Below, piece after piece: positions 18,576 through 28,500 of a stretch of 56,413 nt of DNA. Both the position numbers and the translations under genes were made by a program. The DNA is taken from the NCBI GenBank assembly GCA_019090615.1, contig JAHRVQ010000010.1, positions 1-56,413 of the forward strand, read 5' to 3'. Source of the DNA: Pseudomonadales bacterium. Lineage in GTDB: Bacteria; Pseudomonadota; Gammaproteobacteria; Pseudomonadales; Azotimanducaceae. The notes beneath the pieces are model-generated. The model was given only the letters and a program-made list of their open reading frames with translations, was not told where the DNA came from and searched no databases. The first letter of the stretch is position 1. Every line of letters starts with the position of its first letter.

Positions 18576-20300
18576 TTAGTCATGTTTATTTACCAATTCG
18601 TGTAAAGCTATATCTGTGGTAAAAAAAATCTCACCCCGCATATGCGCTAAAAAATCGGTTTTACCCAGTTGATCCATTACCGGACCTTTGACCTCTGCCA
18701 GGTGCAACGTCACACCCACTTCCTGAAGGTTTTTATCCAGTAGTTCCAACATTTCAAGACCACTTATATCAATAAAATTAGTAGCAGTACAAATCAATAA
18801 AATATGTTCCAGTGCTGGTGAGTCAGCAACTTTATTTAATAAAAAGGTTTCTATATACCGGCTATTGACGAAATACAAACTTTCGTCAATTCGAACACTA
18901 AGGATCGCTGGGTAGGTCTCAACCTCATGCCGCAACACGTTTCTAAAATGTTCTGTATTTTGCCAACGACCCACCACTGCAATATGCGGTTTACTACTAT
19001 CTCTAATCAACAACACAAATGAAATTACAATACCAATCAGAACACCTGATTCCACCCCAAGCGCCAACACCCCCATAAAAGTAAAACTAAACGTCACTGC
19101 ATCGATTCGGTTAAAGGAAAAAATCTTTTTTATATTCTGCCAGTCAATCAGTTGTACTGCCGACACCACAATAATGGCTGACAGGACACTCTTCGGCAGG
19201 TAGTAAAACAAGGGGGTTAACCACAGCACAGTAATAACCACCAACAATGCGGTAATCAATGCTGCGACCTGGCTTACTGCACCGGCGCTATGATTAACGA
19301 TAGTTCGAGCAAAACTACCTGCAACGGGGAATCCACCCGCAAAAGCGGCACTAATATTAGCGAAACCCAGACCCACCAGCTCCTGGTTCGGGTTTATTTT
19401 TTCGCGCCGCTTACTGGCGACCGCCGAACCAATAGAGGTACTCTCCATAAAAACTACCATTGCAATCAACAAAGCCGATGGGGACAGCATTTTTATCTCG
19501 GCCATTGATATATCAAGGTACTGCAAAGTGGGTAAGCTGGCGGGTATATGGCCGACAATTGCAACAGCATTGGTACTATCCAGGTCAGCTAGAAAAACGA
19601 TCAAAACAGAAAATATAACCGCATACATAGGTGCTGATCGAGTTAATGCGCTGATCAACAGCTCCGAAAGGCCAATTTTTTCCAGCTGATTTGCCAGACC
19701 AAACCGGCACCAGATCAATAATAATATAGTCCCGCCACCAATAATGAAGGTTGCTGGATTAAGTGCTCTAAACCCAGTTATTAAATGCTGAAGCACAGTT
19801 ACCACGTCCGTCGCTGGACTGCTTGCAATACCTATCACCGCTGGCAGCTGATTAGTAATAATCAATATTGCCGCCGCCGTAATAAAACCGCTTATCACCG
19901 CATGGCTAAGAAAACTGATGATCGCACCAAAATTAATTAGCCGTAGTAGCAACAGCGTCATTCCAGTAATCAGACCTAGCTTCATAGCGACATGGCCATA
20001 TGCAGCAGTGCCTGGGCTTGAATACTCAGATGCAGCTTCAAGCGTCATCATGGCAATAATTGCCGTTGGACCTACAGCCAGCGTGCGACTACTGCCAACC
20101 ACCGCGTAACAAACCAGGGCCACTATTACAGCGTAAAGGCCAGCCTCAGCAGGCATGCCGGCCAAATAAGCATAAGCAATAACCTGCGGCACCGTAATAA
20201 ATAACACCACCAAACCAGCAATAGAATCAGCAATAAAATCAATGCCTTTATAATCGCGTAAGCCTTCTACAAGAGGAAATATTTGACGAAATAAGAACAT
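18576..20300 (-). CDS. SulP/SLC26-family anion transporter with STAS domain
   Basis: 574 residues from ATG 20300; longer starts at 20348 or 20378 add residues unlike the family and lack ribosome sites, so the start is uncertain. The transporter domain (about 1-430) has the SulP signature region VPQVIAYAYLAGMPAEAGLYA, VVGSSRTLAVGPTAI, and GLGFANISAAFAGGFPVAGSFARTIVN. The C-terminal STAS domain (about 450-570) contains LICTATNFIDISGLEMLELL. Such proteins move sulfate, bicarbonate or dicarboxylates across the inner membrane; no adjacent carbonic anhydrase or sulfate gene helps choose. The gene is divergent from a small membrane protein gene. Confidence 0.93.
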   Translation of the reverse strand: MFLFRQIFPLVEGLRDYKGIDFIADSIAGLVVLFITVPQVIAYAYLAGMPAEAGLYAVIVALVCYAVVGSSRTLAVGPTAIIAMMTLEAASEYSSPGTAAYGHVAMKLGLITGMTLLLLRLINFGAIISFLSHAVISGFITAAAILIITNQLPAVIGIASSPATDVVTVLQHLITGFRALNPATFIIGGGTILLLIWCRFGLANQLEKIGLSELLISALTRSAPMYAVIFSVLIVFLADLDSTNAVAIVGHIPASLPTLQYLDISMAEIKMLSPSALLIAMVVFMESTSIGSAVASKRREKINPNQELVGLGFANISAAFAGGFPVAGSFARTIVNHSAGAVSQVAALITALLVVITVLWLTPLFYYLPKSVLSAIIVVSAVQLIDWQNIKKIFSFNRIDAVTFSFTFMGVLALGVESGVLIGIVISFVLLIRDSSKPHIAVVGRWQNTEHFRNVLRHEVETYPAILSVRIDESLYFVNSRYIETFLLNKVADSPALEHILLICTATNFIDISGLEMLELLDKNLQEVGVTLHLAEVKGPVMDQLGKTDFLAHMRGEIFFTTDIALHELVNKHD

Positions 20301-20485
20301 CCGGTAATTATCTAATAAATATTGCAGCAGGCATAATCTATATCGCATTTGATAACATCTAACCGCATTGCACTGCATTGCACAAAATTACTGAAATGCC
20401 GTGGCGGCTCTACAAAAAAACAGGGCGACTTTAATCAAACACGTCACAAATTCTTCAACAAATAGTTTCTTTACAAGACGAGCAA

Positions 20486-20758
20486 ATGAAAGGTAGCAGT
20501 TTTATGAAAAAATTTAGTTTTGCCCTACTGTGGTTTATGGTGCTTTCTTTCAGCTGTTTATTTCTTGGCGGCCTGATCGTAGGCGCCATTGCCGGCAATA
20601 GCGATCCTGCCAACAGTACCGCCGCTGGCGCTGCAGCCGGTCAGGCATTTTCTGAAAAGTACACTGGCAGGATATTCCTGCTTACCTTAGTGACTGTTTC
20701 AATTGGTACGCTCAATGGTTGGTTGCCCGGCACAAAATCTACTACTGAGGCAGACTGA
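20486..20758 (+). CDS. Small hypothetical membrane protein
   Basis: 90 residues from ATG 20486, or 84 from ATG 20504. Two hydrophobic helices flank a small-residue linker: FALLWFMVLSFSCLFLGGLIVGAIAG and IFLLTLVTVSIGTLNGWLP, with AAGAAAGQAFSEKYTG between. No named family recognised. It is followed by a DUF1801 gene 67 bp downstream. Confidence 0.6.
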   Translation: MKGSSFMKKFSFALLWFMVLSFSCLFLGGLIVGAIAGNSDPANSTAAGAAAGQAFSEKYTGRIFLLTLVTVSIGTLNGWLPGTKSTTEAD

Positions 20759-20825
20759 AACAATATTAATACCCCGTACAATGCGTATTAATATTGAGAA
20801 TTTATCGCCTACCCAGAGAGATAGT

Positions 20826-21272
20826 ATGGTAAATAACAAGACACGACCCACCAAAGCTTCGGTAGGTCGTTTTATCGGCAAATTAAATAACGCTCGTCGA
20901 GCTGCTGATGCGCAAACCTGTCTTGCTATCTATAAAGATATAACTGGCTTACCTCCTATCATGTGGGGACCTGCCATCATCGGTTTTGGTTCACACGGCG
21001 TAGCTTATGCGTTCGGACGTAAAACCACATTGCCTGCAGCCAGCTTTTCCCCGCGAAAGACCAACATGACATTATATGTTGGCGATGAGTTTGAAGGCGC
21101 TGCAACACTCTACGCCCAGCTCGGCAAACACAGGAAATCAATTGCCTGTTTGTATATTAATAAATTCGAAGATGTCGACCTGGATATTTTGAAGGAAATT
21201 ATTAGTCGTCAATATAAAAGACTCCTCACCTCAAACCAGCCACTCACTAATAGTCACCACAACCCTGAGTAG
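20826..21272 (+). CDS. DUF1801 domain protein
   Basis: 148 residues from ATG 20826, with GAGAG upstream; the frame is open further 5' but overlaps the preceding gene and lacks family similarity there. The conserved DUF1801 segments are visible: AAAQTCL-like helix (ADAQTCLAIYKDITG), PPIMWGPAIIGFGSHGVAYAFGRK, and FSPRKTNMTLYVG, ending with LGKHRKSIACLYINKFEDVDLDILKEII. Biochemical role of the family is not established. It lies directly upstream of the dnaE2 SOS box but ends before it. Confidence 0.82.
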   Translation: MVNNKTRPTKASVGRFIGKLNNARRAADAQTCLAIYKDITGLPPIMWGPAIIGFGSHGVAYAFGRKTTLPAASFSPRKTNMTLYVGDEFEGAATLYAQLGKHRKSIACLYINKFEDVDLDILKEIISRQYKRLLTSNQPLTNSHHNPE

Positions 21273-21310
21273 CTCCTGTCAGTTTTTATTAGTTTTTGCA
21301 TTTCTCATTA

Positions 21311-21330
21311 TGCTGTATATAATTACAGTA
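21311..21330 (+). promoter_or_regulatory. LexA (SOS) box upstream of dnaE2, overlapping a -10 element
   Basis: TGCTGTATATAATTACAGTA matches the E. coli LexA operator (CTGT-N8-ACAG) and sits 30 bases before the dnaE2 start. A perfect -10 hexamer TATAAT (21329-21334) abuts it. The dyad extends outwards, TTTCTCATTATG on the left and TATAATGAGAAA on the right, giving a palindrome of about 40 bases with very few mismatches. Confidence 0.92.
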
Positions 21331-21359
21331 TAATGAGAAAACTCTAATCTTATCCCTTC

Positions 21360-24300
21360 ATGAAAATATCAACCAAACATGATCACTTTATCAACCAAGG
21401 CACTATAAATCAGAGCACTATAAATCAGAGCACTATAAATCAGGATCGTATAAACCAGGACAGTTACGCAGAATTACACTGTATCAGTAATTTTTCATTT
21501 TTACGCGGCGCATCCCATCCAGACGAGCTTGTTAAGCAGGCCAGCAACCTTGGTTATGCAGCAATCGCCATCACTGACGAGTGCTCTATGGCGGGCATTG
21601 TTAAAGCCCATGTTGCCGCTAAAGAATGCCAGATAAAATTAATTGCCGGTAGTGAATTTCACCTGGATGAAGGTATACACCTGGTACTACTGGCTGCTAA
21701 TCGAATCGCTTATGGTCAAATTTGTAATCTTATTACTCTCGGCCGACGACGAGCTAACAAGGGCGAATACCAGCTTAGCGTCAAAGACCTTTGTTTTGGT
21801 ATGGACCAATGCCTGGCTATCTGGCTACCAGACAGGTCTGACAACCTCTCTCTTAGTCACAAACACAGCCACAGTTATAGCAACATAAATTATAGCAACA
21901 TAAATCGTCTCTCTAGCACAGACAACGCCGGACAGGATAAAACCCAGACAGGGATGACACTTAAACGCCTTTTTAAGCAACAATTATGGCTCGGCATTGA
22001 GATATTTCCTGACGGTCATGAAATGCCTCACTATCAACAGGCATTTCATCTGAGTGAAGCATTACAGGTCAATATGGTAGCGATGGGCGATGTACATATG
22101 CACCATCCAGACAGAAAAGCCTTACAGGATGTATTAGCAGCACTACGCATGGGGCAATCTGTGCGGCTAGCAGGAAAATTATTATTTGCTAATAGAGAAA
22201 AATATTTGCGTCCAGTATCTGTTATCAGTCAGTTCTATCCGGCTTCTTTATTGGCAGAATCCCTCCATATTGCCGATTTATGCGAATTTTCTCTGGATGA
22301 ATTACGCTATGAATACCCTAAGGAGCTGGTTCCCGCACATATGAACCCCAGCGAGTATCTGCGCTTACTGGTTGAAACCGGTGCCAAAACTCGCTGGCCT
22401 GCAGGCATCAAACCCGCAGTACAGGAAACTATTGAGAAAGAACTACAACTGATTGCCGAACTCAGTTATGAATATTACTTTTTAACCGTATTTGATGTGG
22501 TGCATTTTGCCCGTAACCAAAATATTCTTTGTCAGGGGCGAGGTTCAGCCGCTAACAGCGCAGTATGTTTTTGTTTACAGATTACCGAGGTCGACCCAGC
22601 AAAGGCCAGTCTGTTATTCGAACGATTTATCTCCAAAGAGCGGGATGAGCCACCGGATATTGATGTTGACTTCGAGCATGAACGGCGCGAGGAGGTCATT
22701 CAATATATTTATAAAAAATATGGCCGCGACCGTGCTGCGCTGGCTGCCACTGTTATCACTTATCGACCTAAAAGTGCGGTCCGTGACGTTGGCAAAGCCC
22801 TGGGCATGGACCCCCAACTAATAGAACAACTCGCTAAATCCCTTTCCTGGTGGGATAAACGAGAGCAGTTACTTGAGCGTTTCACGGCAGCCGGCGTCAA
22901 TCCACGCAGCCCGCTAATCGGCCAATTTATGGCACTAGTCAACGAAATCCTTGGTTTCCCAAGGCATTTATCCCAGCATGTAGGTGGTTTTATTATTTCC
23001 CAGGGGCCTCTTTCCCACCTGGTACCGGTCGAAAATGCCGCGATGGAGAAGCGCACCATTATTCAATGGGATAAAAATGACCTTGAGGCATTAGGCTTAC
23101 TTAAAATTGATGTACTAGCACTTGGTATGTTAACTGCCATTCGCAAAAGTCTGGATATGATCAACCAGTACCGAGGTTATACCAGTCAGAGCAAGCAAAA
23201 TAAAAACCGCCAGCTAACCATTGCAAACATCCCCGCAGAAGACCCACAAACTTATCAAATGTTACAGGCCGGTGATAGCGTGGGAGTATTCCAGGTTGAA
23301 TCCAGAGCGCAAATTTCCATGTTACCACGACTGAAACCACGCTGTTTTTATGACCTTGTTATCCAGGTTGCGATTGTTCGACCAGGCCCAATCCAGGGCA
23401 AAATGGTACACCCTTATCTCAAACGTCGTAATGGCGAAGAAGCCGTCAGTTATGCCAATGACGCAATCAAATCCGTATTGGGCCGCACCCTTGGCGTACC
23501 CATCTTTCAGGAGCAGGTAATTAAACTGGCAGTCGTGGCGGCAGGTTTTACGCCTGGTGAGGCAGACCAGTTAAGACGCGCCATGGCCGCCTGGAAACGC
23601 AAAGGCGGACTAGAAATATTTCAGCAAAAACTCATCAGCGGTATGCTCGAACGCGGCCATGACCTTGAGTTTGCAGAACGTATATTCGAGCAAATAAAGG
23701 GTTTTGGTGATTATGGTTTTCCTGAGTCCCATGCTGCCAGCTTTGCCCTGCTGGTGTATTTTTCAGCCTGGTTAAAATGCCACGAACCAGCGGCCTTTTA
23801 TTGTGGTTTGCTAAATAGCCAACCCATGGGTTTTTATTCAGCCTCACAACTGGTTCAGGATGCCAGGCGACATGGCGTTGAAATCAAACCTGTAGATATT
23901 TCTACCAGTGACTGGGAATCAATTCTGGTGCCTCCCTCAACCACCTGTTCTGAAGTAGAAGCCAGGCCCACCGAACCTGCCAGCCAAAACATTCTCAATG
24001 AGCGCAAAAATGCCCAAAAAGATGAGCAAAGAATTAACAAACCAACAACCCTCAAACCTCAGCCAGCAATTCGCCTGGGGTTTCAACGTATTAAGGGTTT
24101 TAAACAAACCACAGCGCAACGAATTATTACCATCAGAGCGAACCCAACAAGTAAACAGCAGCCGGTCAAAGATCTACAGACATTCGCTCAACAAGCTCAA
24201 CTGGATCGAGGAGACCTTCAGCGTTTGACCGAAGCTGGCGCCTTACGCTCTCTTTCAGGGCATCGCTATCAAACCCATTGGGAAACCAAAGGTATGCTAA

Positions 24301-24806
24301 CCCACCCCAACGGGCCCAGCCAGAACAGCCTTTTGACCGATTTCAATACCGTTGCTGAAAAACATAAGGTCTACCTGCCCCCGCCAACAGAAGAAGATGA
24401 TTTGCGGGCCGATTATACCAGTACTGGCCTGACCTTAGGCCGCCACCCAATGGCGATGTTAAGACAGAAAGCACCCTTTAGAAAATTAACAACGGCGACT
24501 GAACTTGAGCAGCTAAATCATGGCCGATTTGTCCAGGTTGCTGGTATCGTTACCGGCAGGCAACGGCCAGCATCAGCCACAGGGGTTTTATTCCTTACTC
24601 TCGAAGATGAAACCAACAATATTAATGTGGTTGTATGGAATCAGGTACTGGAAACATTCCGTGCCGCCGTTGTTCAGGGCCGACTACTTAAAATCAAAGG
24701 CATTATGGAACGACAACGATCAGTCATCCATGTAATTGCTGGTCATGTGGAAGACCTCAGCCAGCACCTGGAACATTTTTCATTAAAATCAAGGGACTTT
24801 CGATAA
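21360..24806 (+). CDS. dnaE2: Error-prone DNA polymerase DnaE2 (ImuC)
   Basis: 1148 residues. Family landmarks are AELHCISNFSFLRGASHPDELV at the start of the PHP domain, catalytic aspartates in DEPPDIDVDFEHERR, then ALAATVITYRPKSAVRDVGKALG, SQHVGGFIISQGPLS, VGVFQVESRAQISMLPRLKP and GFGDYGFPESHAASFA. A C-terminal OB fold carries the RQRPASATGVLFLTLEDE segment. It acts as a translesion polymerase under SOS, matching the LexA box upstream. Unusually, residues 10-35 are an extension made by a 15-bp tandem repeat (INQST/INQDR), and another duplicated insert lies near residue 175 (YSNINYSNIN). The usual partners imuA and imuB are not adjacent. Confidence 0.96.
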   Translation: MKISTKHDHFINQGTINQSTINQSTINQDRINQDSYAELHCISNFSFLRGASHPDELVKQASNLGYAAIAITDECSMAGIVKAHVAAKECQIKLIAGSEFHLDEGIHLVLLAANRIAYGQICNLITLGRRRANKGEYQLSVKDLCFGMDQCLAIWLPDRSDNLSLSHKHSHSYSNINYSNINRLSSTDNAGQDKTQTGMTLKRLFKQQLWLGIEIFPDGHEMPHYQQAFHLSEALQVNMVAMGDVHMHHPDRKALQDVLAALRMGQSVRLAGKLLFANREKYLRPVSVISQFYPASLLAESLHIADLCEFSLDELRYEYPKELVPAHMNPSEYLRLLVETGAKTRWPAGIKPAVQETIEKELQLIAELSYEYYFLTVFDVVHFARNQNILCQGRGSAANSAVCFCLQITEVDPAKASLLFERFISKERDEPPDIDVDFEHERREEVIQYIYKKYGRDRAALAATVITYRPKSAVRDVGKALGMDPQLIEQLAKSLSWWDKREQLLERFTAAGVNPRSPLIGQFMALVNEILGFPRHLSQHVGGFIISQGPLSHLVPVENAAMEKRTIIQWDKNDLEALGLLKIDVLALGMLTAIRKSLDMINQYRGYTSQSKQNKNRQLTIANIPAEDPQTYQMLQAGDSVGVFQVESRAQISMLPRLKPRCFYDLVIQVAIVRPGPIQGKMVHPYLKRRNGEEAVSYANDAIKSVLGRTLGVPIFQEQVIKLAVVAAGFTPGEADQLRRAMAAWKRKGGLEIFQQKLISGMLERGHDLEFAERIFEQIKGFGDYGFPESHAASFALLVYFSAWLKCHEPAAFYCGLLNSQPMGFYSASQLVQDARRHGVEIKPVDISTSDWESILVPPSTTCSEVEARPTEPASQNILNERKNAQKDEQRINKPTTLKPQPAIRLGFQRIKGFKQTTAQRIITIRANPTSKQQPVKDLQTFAQQAQLDRGDLQRLTEAGALRSLSGHRYQTHWETKGMLTHPNGPSQNSLLTDFNTVAEKHKVYLPPPTEEDDLRADYTSTGLTLGRHPMAMLRQKAPFRKLTTATELEQLNHGRFVQVAGIVTGRQRPASATGVLFLTLEDETNNINVVVWNQVLETFRAAVVQGRLLKIKGIMERQRSVIHVIAGHVEDLSQHLEHFSLKSRDFR
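21401..21460 (+). repeat. 15-bp tandem repeat inside the dnaE2 5' end
   Basis: CACTATAAATCAGAG at 21401 and 21416, then CACTATAAATCAGGA at 21431 and TCGTATAAACCAGGA at 21446. In frame, it encodes a TINQS-like pentapeptide repeat ahead of the PHP domain. Confidence 0.95.
21875..21904 (+). repeat. 15-bp tandem duplication inside dnaE2
   Basis: TTATAGCAACATAAA at 21875-21889 and again at 21890-21904. In frame, it creates the YSNINYSNIN insert. Confidence 0.9.
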
Positions 24807-24844
24807 ATGAGTTTTGCTACCAGGTGCCAAACTAAATAGCCGCA

Positions 24845-25519
24845 TTAAAAATCCTGAAGATTAAGTATCAACGGCCTCGAATGGTGATAAGCAATAATAG
24901 CCACCAGCGCCTGGCCCAGGTCTATATTGGCAAACTGCCAGTTGCCCAGGTGCCGGGGGTTTTTCTCATCTGCCACTAACCCCATATCCAGACTACCACT
25001 ACCAACGACAACACTAAACCGCGCAAAACCATAACGATAACCCTCACCAATGGCTTTGGTATAGGCTTCTTTTTGGCTCCAGATGCGATAGAACATAGGT
25101 TCTTGTTCAGCTGCAGGCAACGCTGCCAAAGCCGTTTGCTCCAGCACAGAAAAACTACGCGCCGCCATCGGCCGCCAATCCACTGCTTGCTCCACAAGGC
25201 TTAAATCCACGCCCACCTCAACTTGTCTGCTGACAGCAATCAACACCCAATCACCTGCATGAGATAGATTAAAATGACAGCCTGCTACTTCAGGTCGACC
25301 ATGCTCGTTGTACTGAAATACCAGACTATTTGCAGGTTTAAGTAAATAACTGGCTAATATTTGTCGCAACGCCGTGCGCGTTTTAACAAACCGGTTTTGA
25401 TCAACAGCAAAAACAAATTTGTTAGCCCGAACCAGTTCATCATCCGACAAATATTCAATGCTCAGCGGTCGATGATCTGCGATATCAACTCGCCAAAGCT
25501 CAATGGTCGCCGCATTCAT
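24845..25519 (-). CDS. pfaE: Sfp-type 4'-phosphopantetheinyl transferase, PfaE role
   Basis: 224 residues from ATG 25519; an upstream TTG at 25579 would overlap pfaC by 35 bases and add 20 residues. Sfp/AcpT motifs are clear: HFNLSHAGDWVLIAVS, the Mg-binding VGVDLSLVEQ, and RIWSQKEAYTKAIGEGYRYGF (W-x-x-KEAxxK). It transfers phosphopantetheine from CoA to the serines of carrier proteins; the natural substrates are the four ACPs of PfaA. It is the last gene of the pfa operon, and its start lies 25 bases after the pfaC stop. It converges with dnaE2. Confidence 0.93.
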   Translation of the reverse strand: MNAATIELWRVDIADHRPLSIEYLSDDELVRANKFVFAVDQNRFVKTRTALRQILASYLLKPANSLVFQYNEHGRPEVAGCHFNLSHAGDWVLIAVSRQVEVGVDLSLVEQAVDWRPMAARSFSVLEQTALAALPAAEQEPMFYRIWSQKEAYTKAIGEGYRYGFARFSVVVGSGSLDMGLVADEKNPRHLGNWQFANIDLGQALVAIIAYHHSRPLILNLQDF

Positions 25520-25544
25520 TGACACATAATGCCAGCAACCCACA

Positions 25545-28500
25545 TCATTCTCTGCTATCACCCAACAGCCGTAAGGCAATCACTTCTGCCGGATTTAATT
25601 TTTTCGCCAGCTCTGTACCCAACTCACCAACTGAACTTTTTCCATCCAGCCTGGCATCGGAAAGTCCTAACTTAGCTAATAAAAGTTCCATTTTATCCCC
25701 AACGACTGGTAACGCCTGAACAGCAGACAAAATGGCTTTTTGCACATTAGAACGCTGATCTGCCTGACTAGCCACCTTAGCGGCGAAAACAGCGTCTGCT
25801 GGTAACGGCAGATCGGCCAAACCATCAGGGCCAAGATTATTAATGCCATCCAGAATTATTTGACTACGCGCCTTATAATTTAACCCAGCCAGTACCTGAG
25901 GTGTTATCGCCGCGCCAATATAATGATCCTGTTGGCCAAAACCTACTGGAAAATCAAATTTTTCATAACCAGCTGAGCGTTTATTTGGCTGACTCGGCAG
26001 ACCACCAGAAAAACGTACTGGGACGATAGGCAATCCACAATCAATGGCCAGGTCGGCAAATACTGAGCTGACTTTTTCTGTCTGCTGTCCGCCCTGTATG
26101 GCCCTGGTACCTTCAACATGGACCAACAACGAATGTGGCTTTGTAGCCACTGTTTGACGAAATTCCTTTAATATCTGCAATAGATGTTGTGGGTTTTCGC
26201 GATCAAGAAAAAGGATCTTAAGCGGACTGGCGGCACCCATTTCCACTTCTGCTAATTGATCTATGTCACCAATCCAGCCAGTTTGATGCTGTTTTTTGGC
26301 GATGGCAGAGGTCGGTATACCGGTTAAACCCACAATCGCACTCAAAAACAAAAATGACTCTGCATAGGTTTGATGGTTGGCAAGGTAGATAGCAGGTTGA
26401 TTAAGCCGTTGATTAAAACCCTGTGGATCTTCCAGTACAATATGACGCACAAACTGGCGAATAAGAGCATTACCCAGGTCAAACATCAGATGCTGCTCGC
26501 CGCTCGCTAATCCCAACCAGTATTCTTTTATCCGCTGCCAATTAATCGCTGAGGCCGTTCCAGACGCTGTTGCAGATGTTGCGTTAGCTTTAGACACATA
26601 ATTAATCTGCAACTGATTAAAAGGCAAGTTAAGACATCGCCCCTCTACATCCGTTTGCACTCTCGCGGGATGAATACGGATTATCCGCGCCGCATGTTCT
26701 GCGACCGCTACCCTTTCTAGCAATTGATCTTGCGATTTTAGCGCATCTTCTGGCGTAAAAGCGTACGCACGCTCCATACTGCCAGGCAACCAGTTACTTG
26801 CCGCTATAGCGCTCGCTTGAAGCGTGGTTTGCTGACCATCAAAACCGCCCAGGCCCGCACCTTCAATATATCGTTCTCCGACTAGAAATTGTCGTCGTGA
26901 ATGCGCCGGCAAGCTACCAATCGGACCTTTTGGCATCAACACTTCAGTGATTATAAATTCTGCAAATTGCTTATCATCCTGCAACAGCCAAAGCTGCGTT
27001 CGAGCTAATCGTCCACCTGATAAGGCAATATATCGTGCTTCAACCCGCACCAAACCGGTCTCAGGAACAGGCCGAAAAAACTTCAATGATTCGATTTTCA
27101 AAGGATATGCTGCATGCTCAGGTGAAATAGCCTCATCCCATAATTGCATTTGATCATGGGGCATACAATGCAACGCAGCATCTAACAGACCAGGATTGAT
27201 GCATCCTGTTGGCACATGATTATTAGCCAGGTCGAGCACTGCACTGGCACCATTGGTGCCCAATTGCAGCTCAATCATCAACTGAAAGGCCGGCCCATGA
27301 AACAGGCGCCCAGACTGATAAAATCCCGTCACAGGTTTTGCATCCCGCAGTGGCTGGATTTCAGCCAATTGCGGCGCACTATAAGTATCGGCCAGATGAA
27401 AACGCGCATTGCCGATCAGAGATTCAATGCGATCAGCGTTTTCTTTATCAACTGAGACAGCGTCCGCTATGACAGTATCACTACGATACAACTGCACATC
27501 AAAAATATTATCATCCTGCGCTTGCACTGAGCTTCTACCACGTTTAATCGGCTCATCAAATATCAGCCAGGATTTAACGCTAGCTTGCGAAATTTCCCCA
27601 AGGACCCTGTCTGGCGTAATGTCAGACGCTCGGCTTGTTACAGCTGAAGCGCCTATGACTGCCGCCGCCATCATATCCAGCTCTACCATCATAGGTAAGG
27701 CCGGTAAGGTATAGGTAGGACAATGATCAGCTATCCAGCTTGATTCATCTATATTCAGTTGCCAGGGATATCCCACCATAGCTTGCTTACTAACAACGGC
27801 ATCATTAATTGCAACAACAGCGTCAGCAACCGGTTGATGGCTGAGCTGCGCAGAATCTGCCAGTATTTTCATTCCAATTCGGGGCGCAGAATATATTTTC
27901 AAGCCATCAGCCCACAATCGAGCCTCACCGATCACCCAACAACCTGTTTCATCCGCGGCTACTTCGGTACACTCAAAATCAACCCGTATAAGACTTTTCT
28001 CTGGTGTCACCTGACCCCGATAATGCCATTCAGCTTCTTCACCAATGATTATCGGCTCAAACCTTGGATGCTCGAAACCCTGCTGCATATTTTGACTTAA
28101 CATAAATGCCTGGATCAATTGCAACATGGCTTCAATACCCAACGAACCCGGTTGAACTGGATCCTGAAAGAAATGGGCTTTAAAGAACCATTCGTCTATT
28201 GCAACGTCCTTTTCTCCCAGGATACGCCCCAGGCCCTTTTCGCCTGCTGTTGCATCCAAAAAGTTTATCCGATCCAGCATTAATAATTTGGAATCAGGTA
28301 GATGCAGGCTGGGATGAGAAAAATATTCGGCTGGGCGCTGTACAAGGTCAATCTGAATATTCGCCGGTGCATCAAAGATCAGTCGTTCTTTGTCATTAAT
28401 AGCCAGACCCTTCTGGGCTTTCATAGCGTCGGGCGGGAAAAAGCCAAATACGGTTTCTACGGTATAAACTTCTTCGCCATCAATACTACAAACAACCTTG

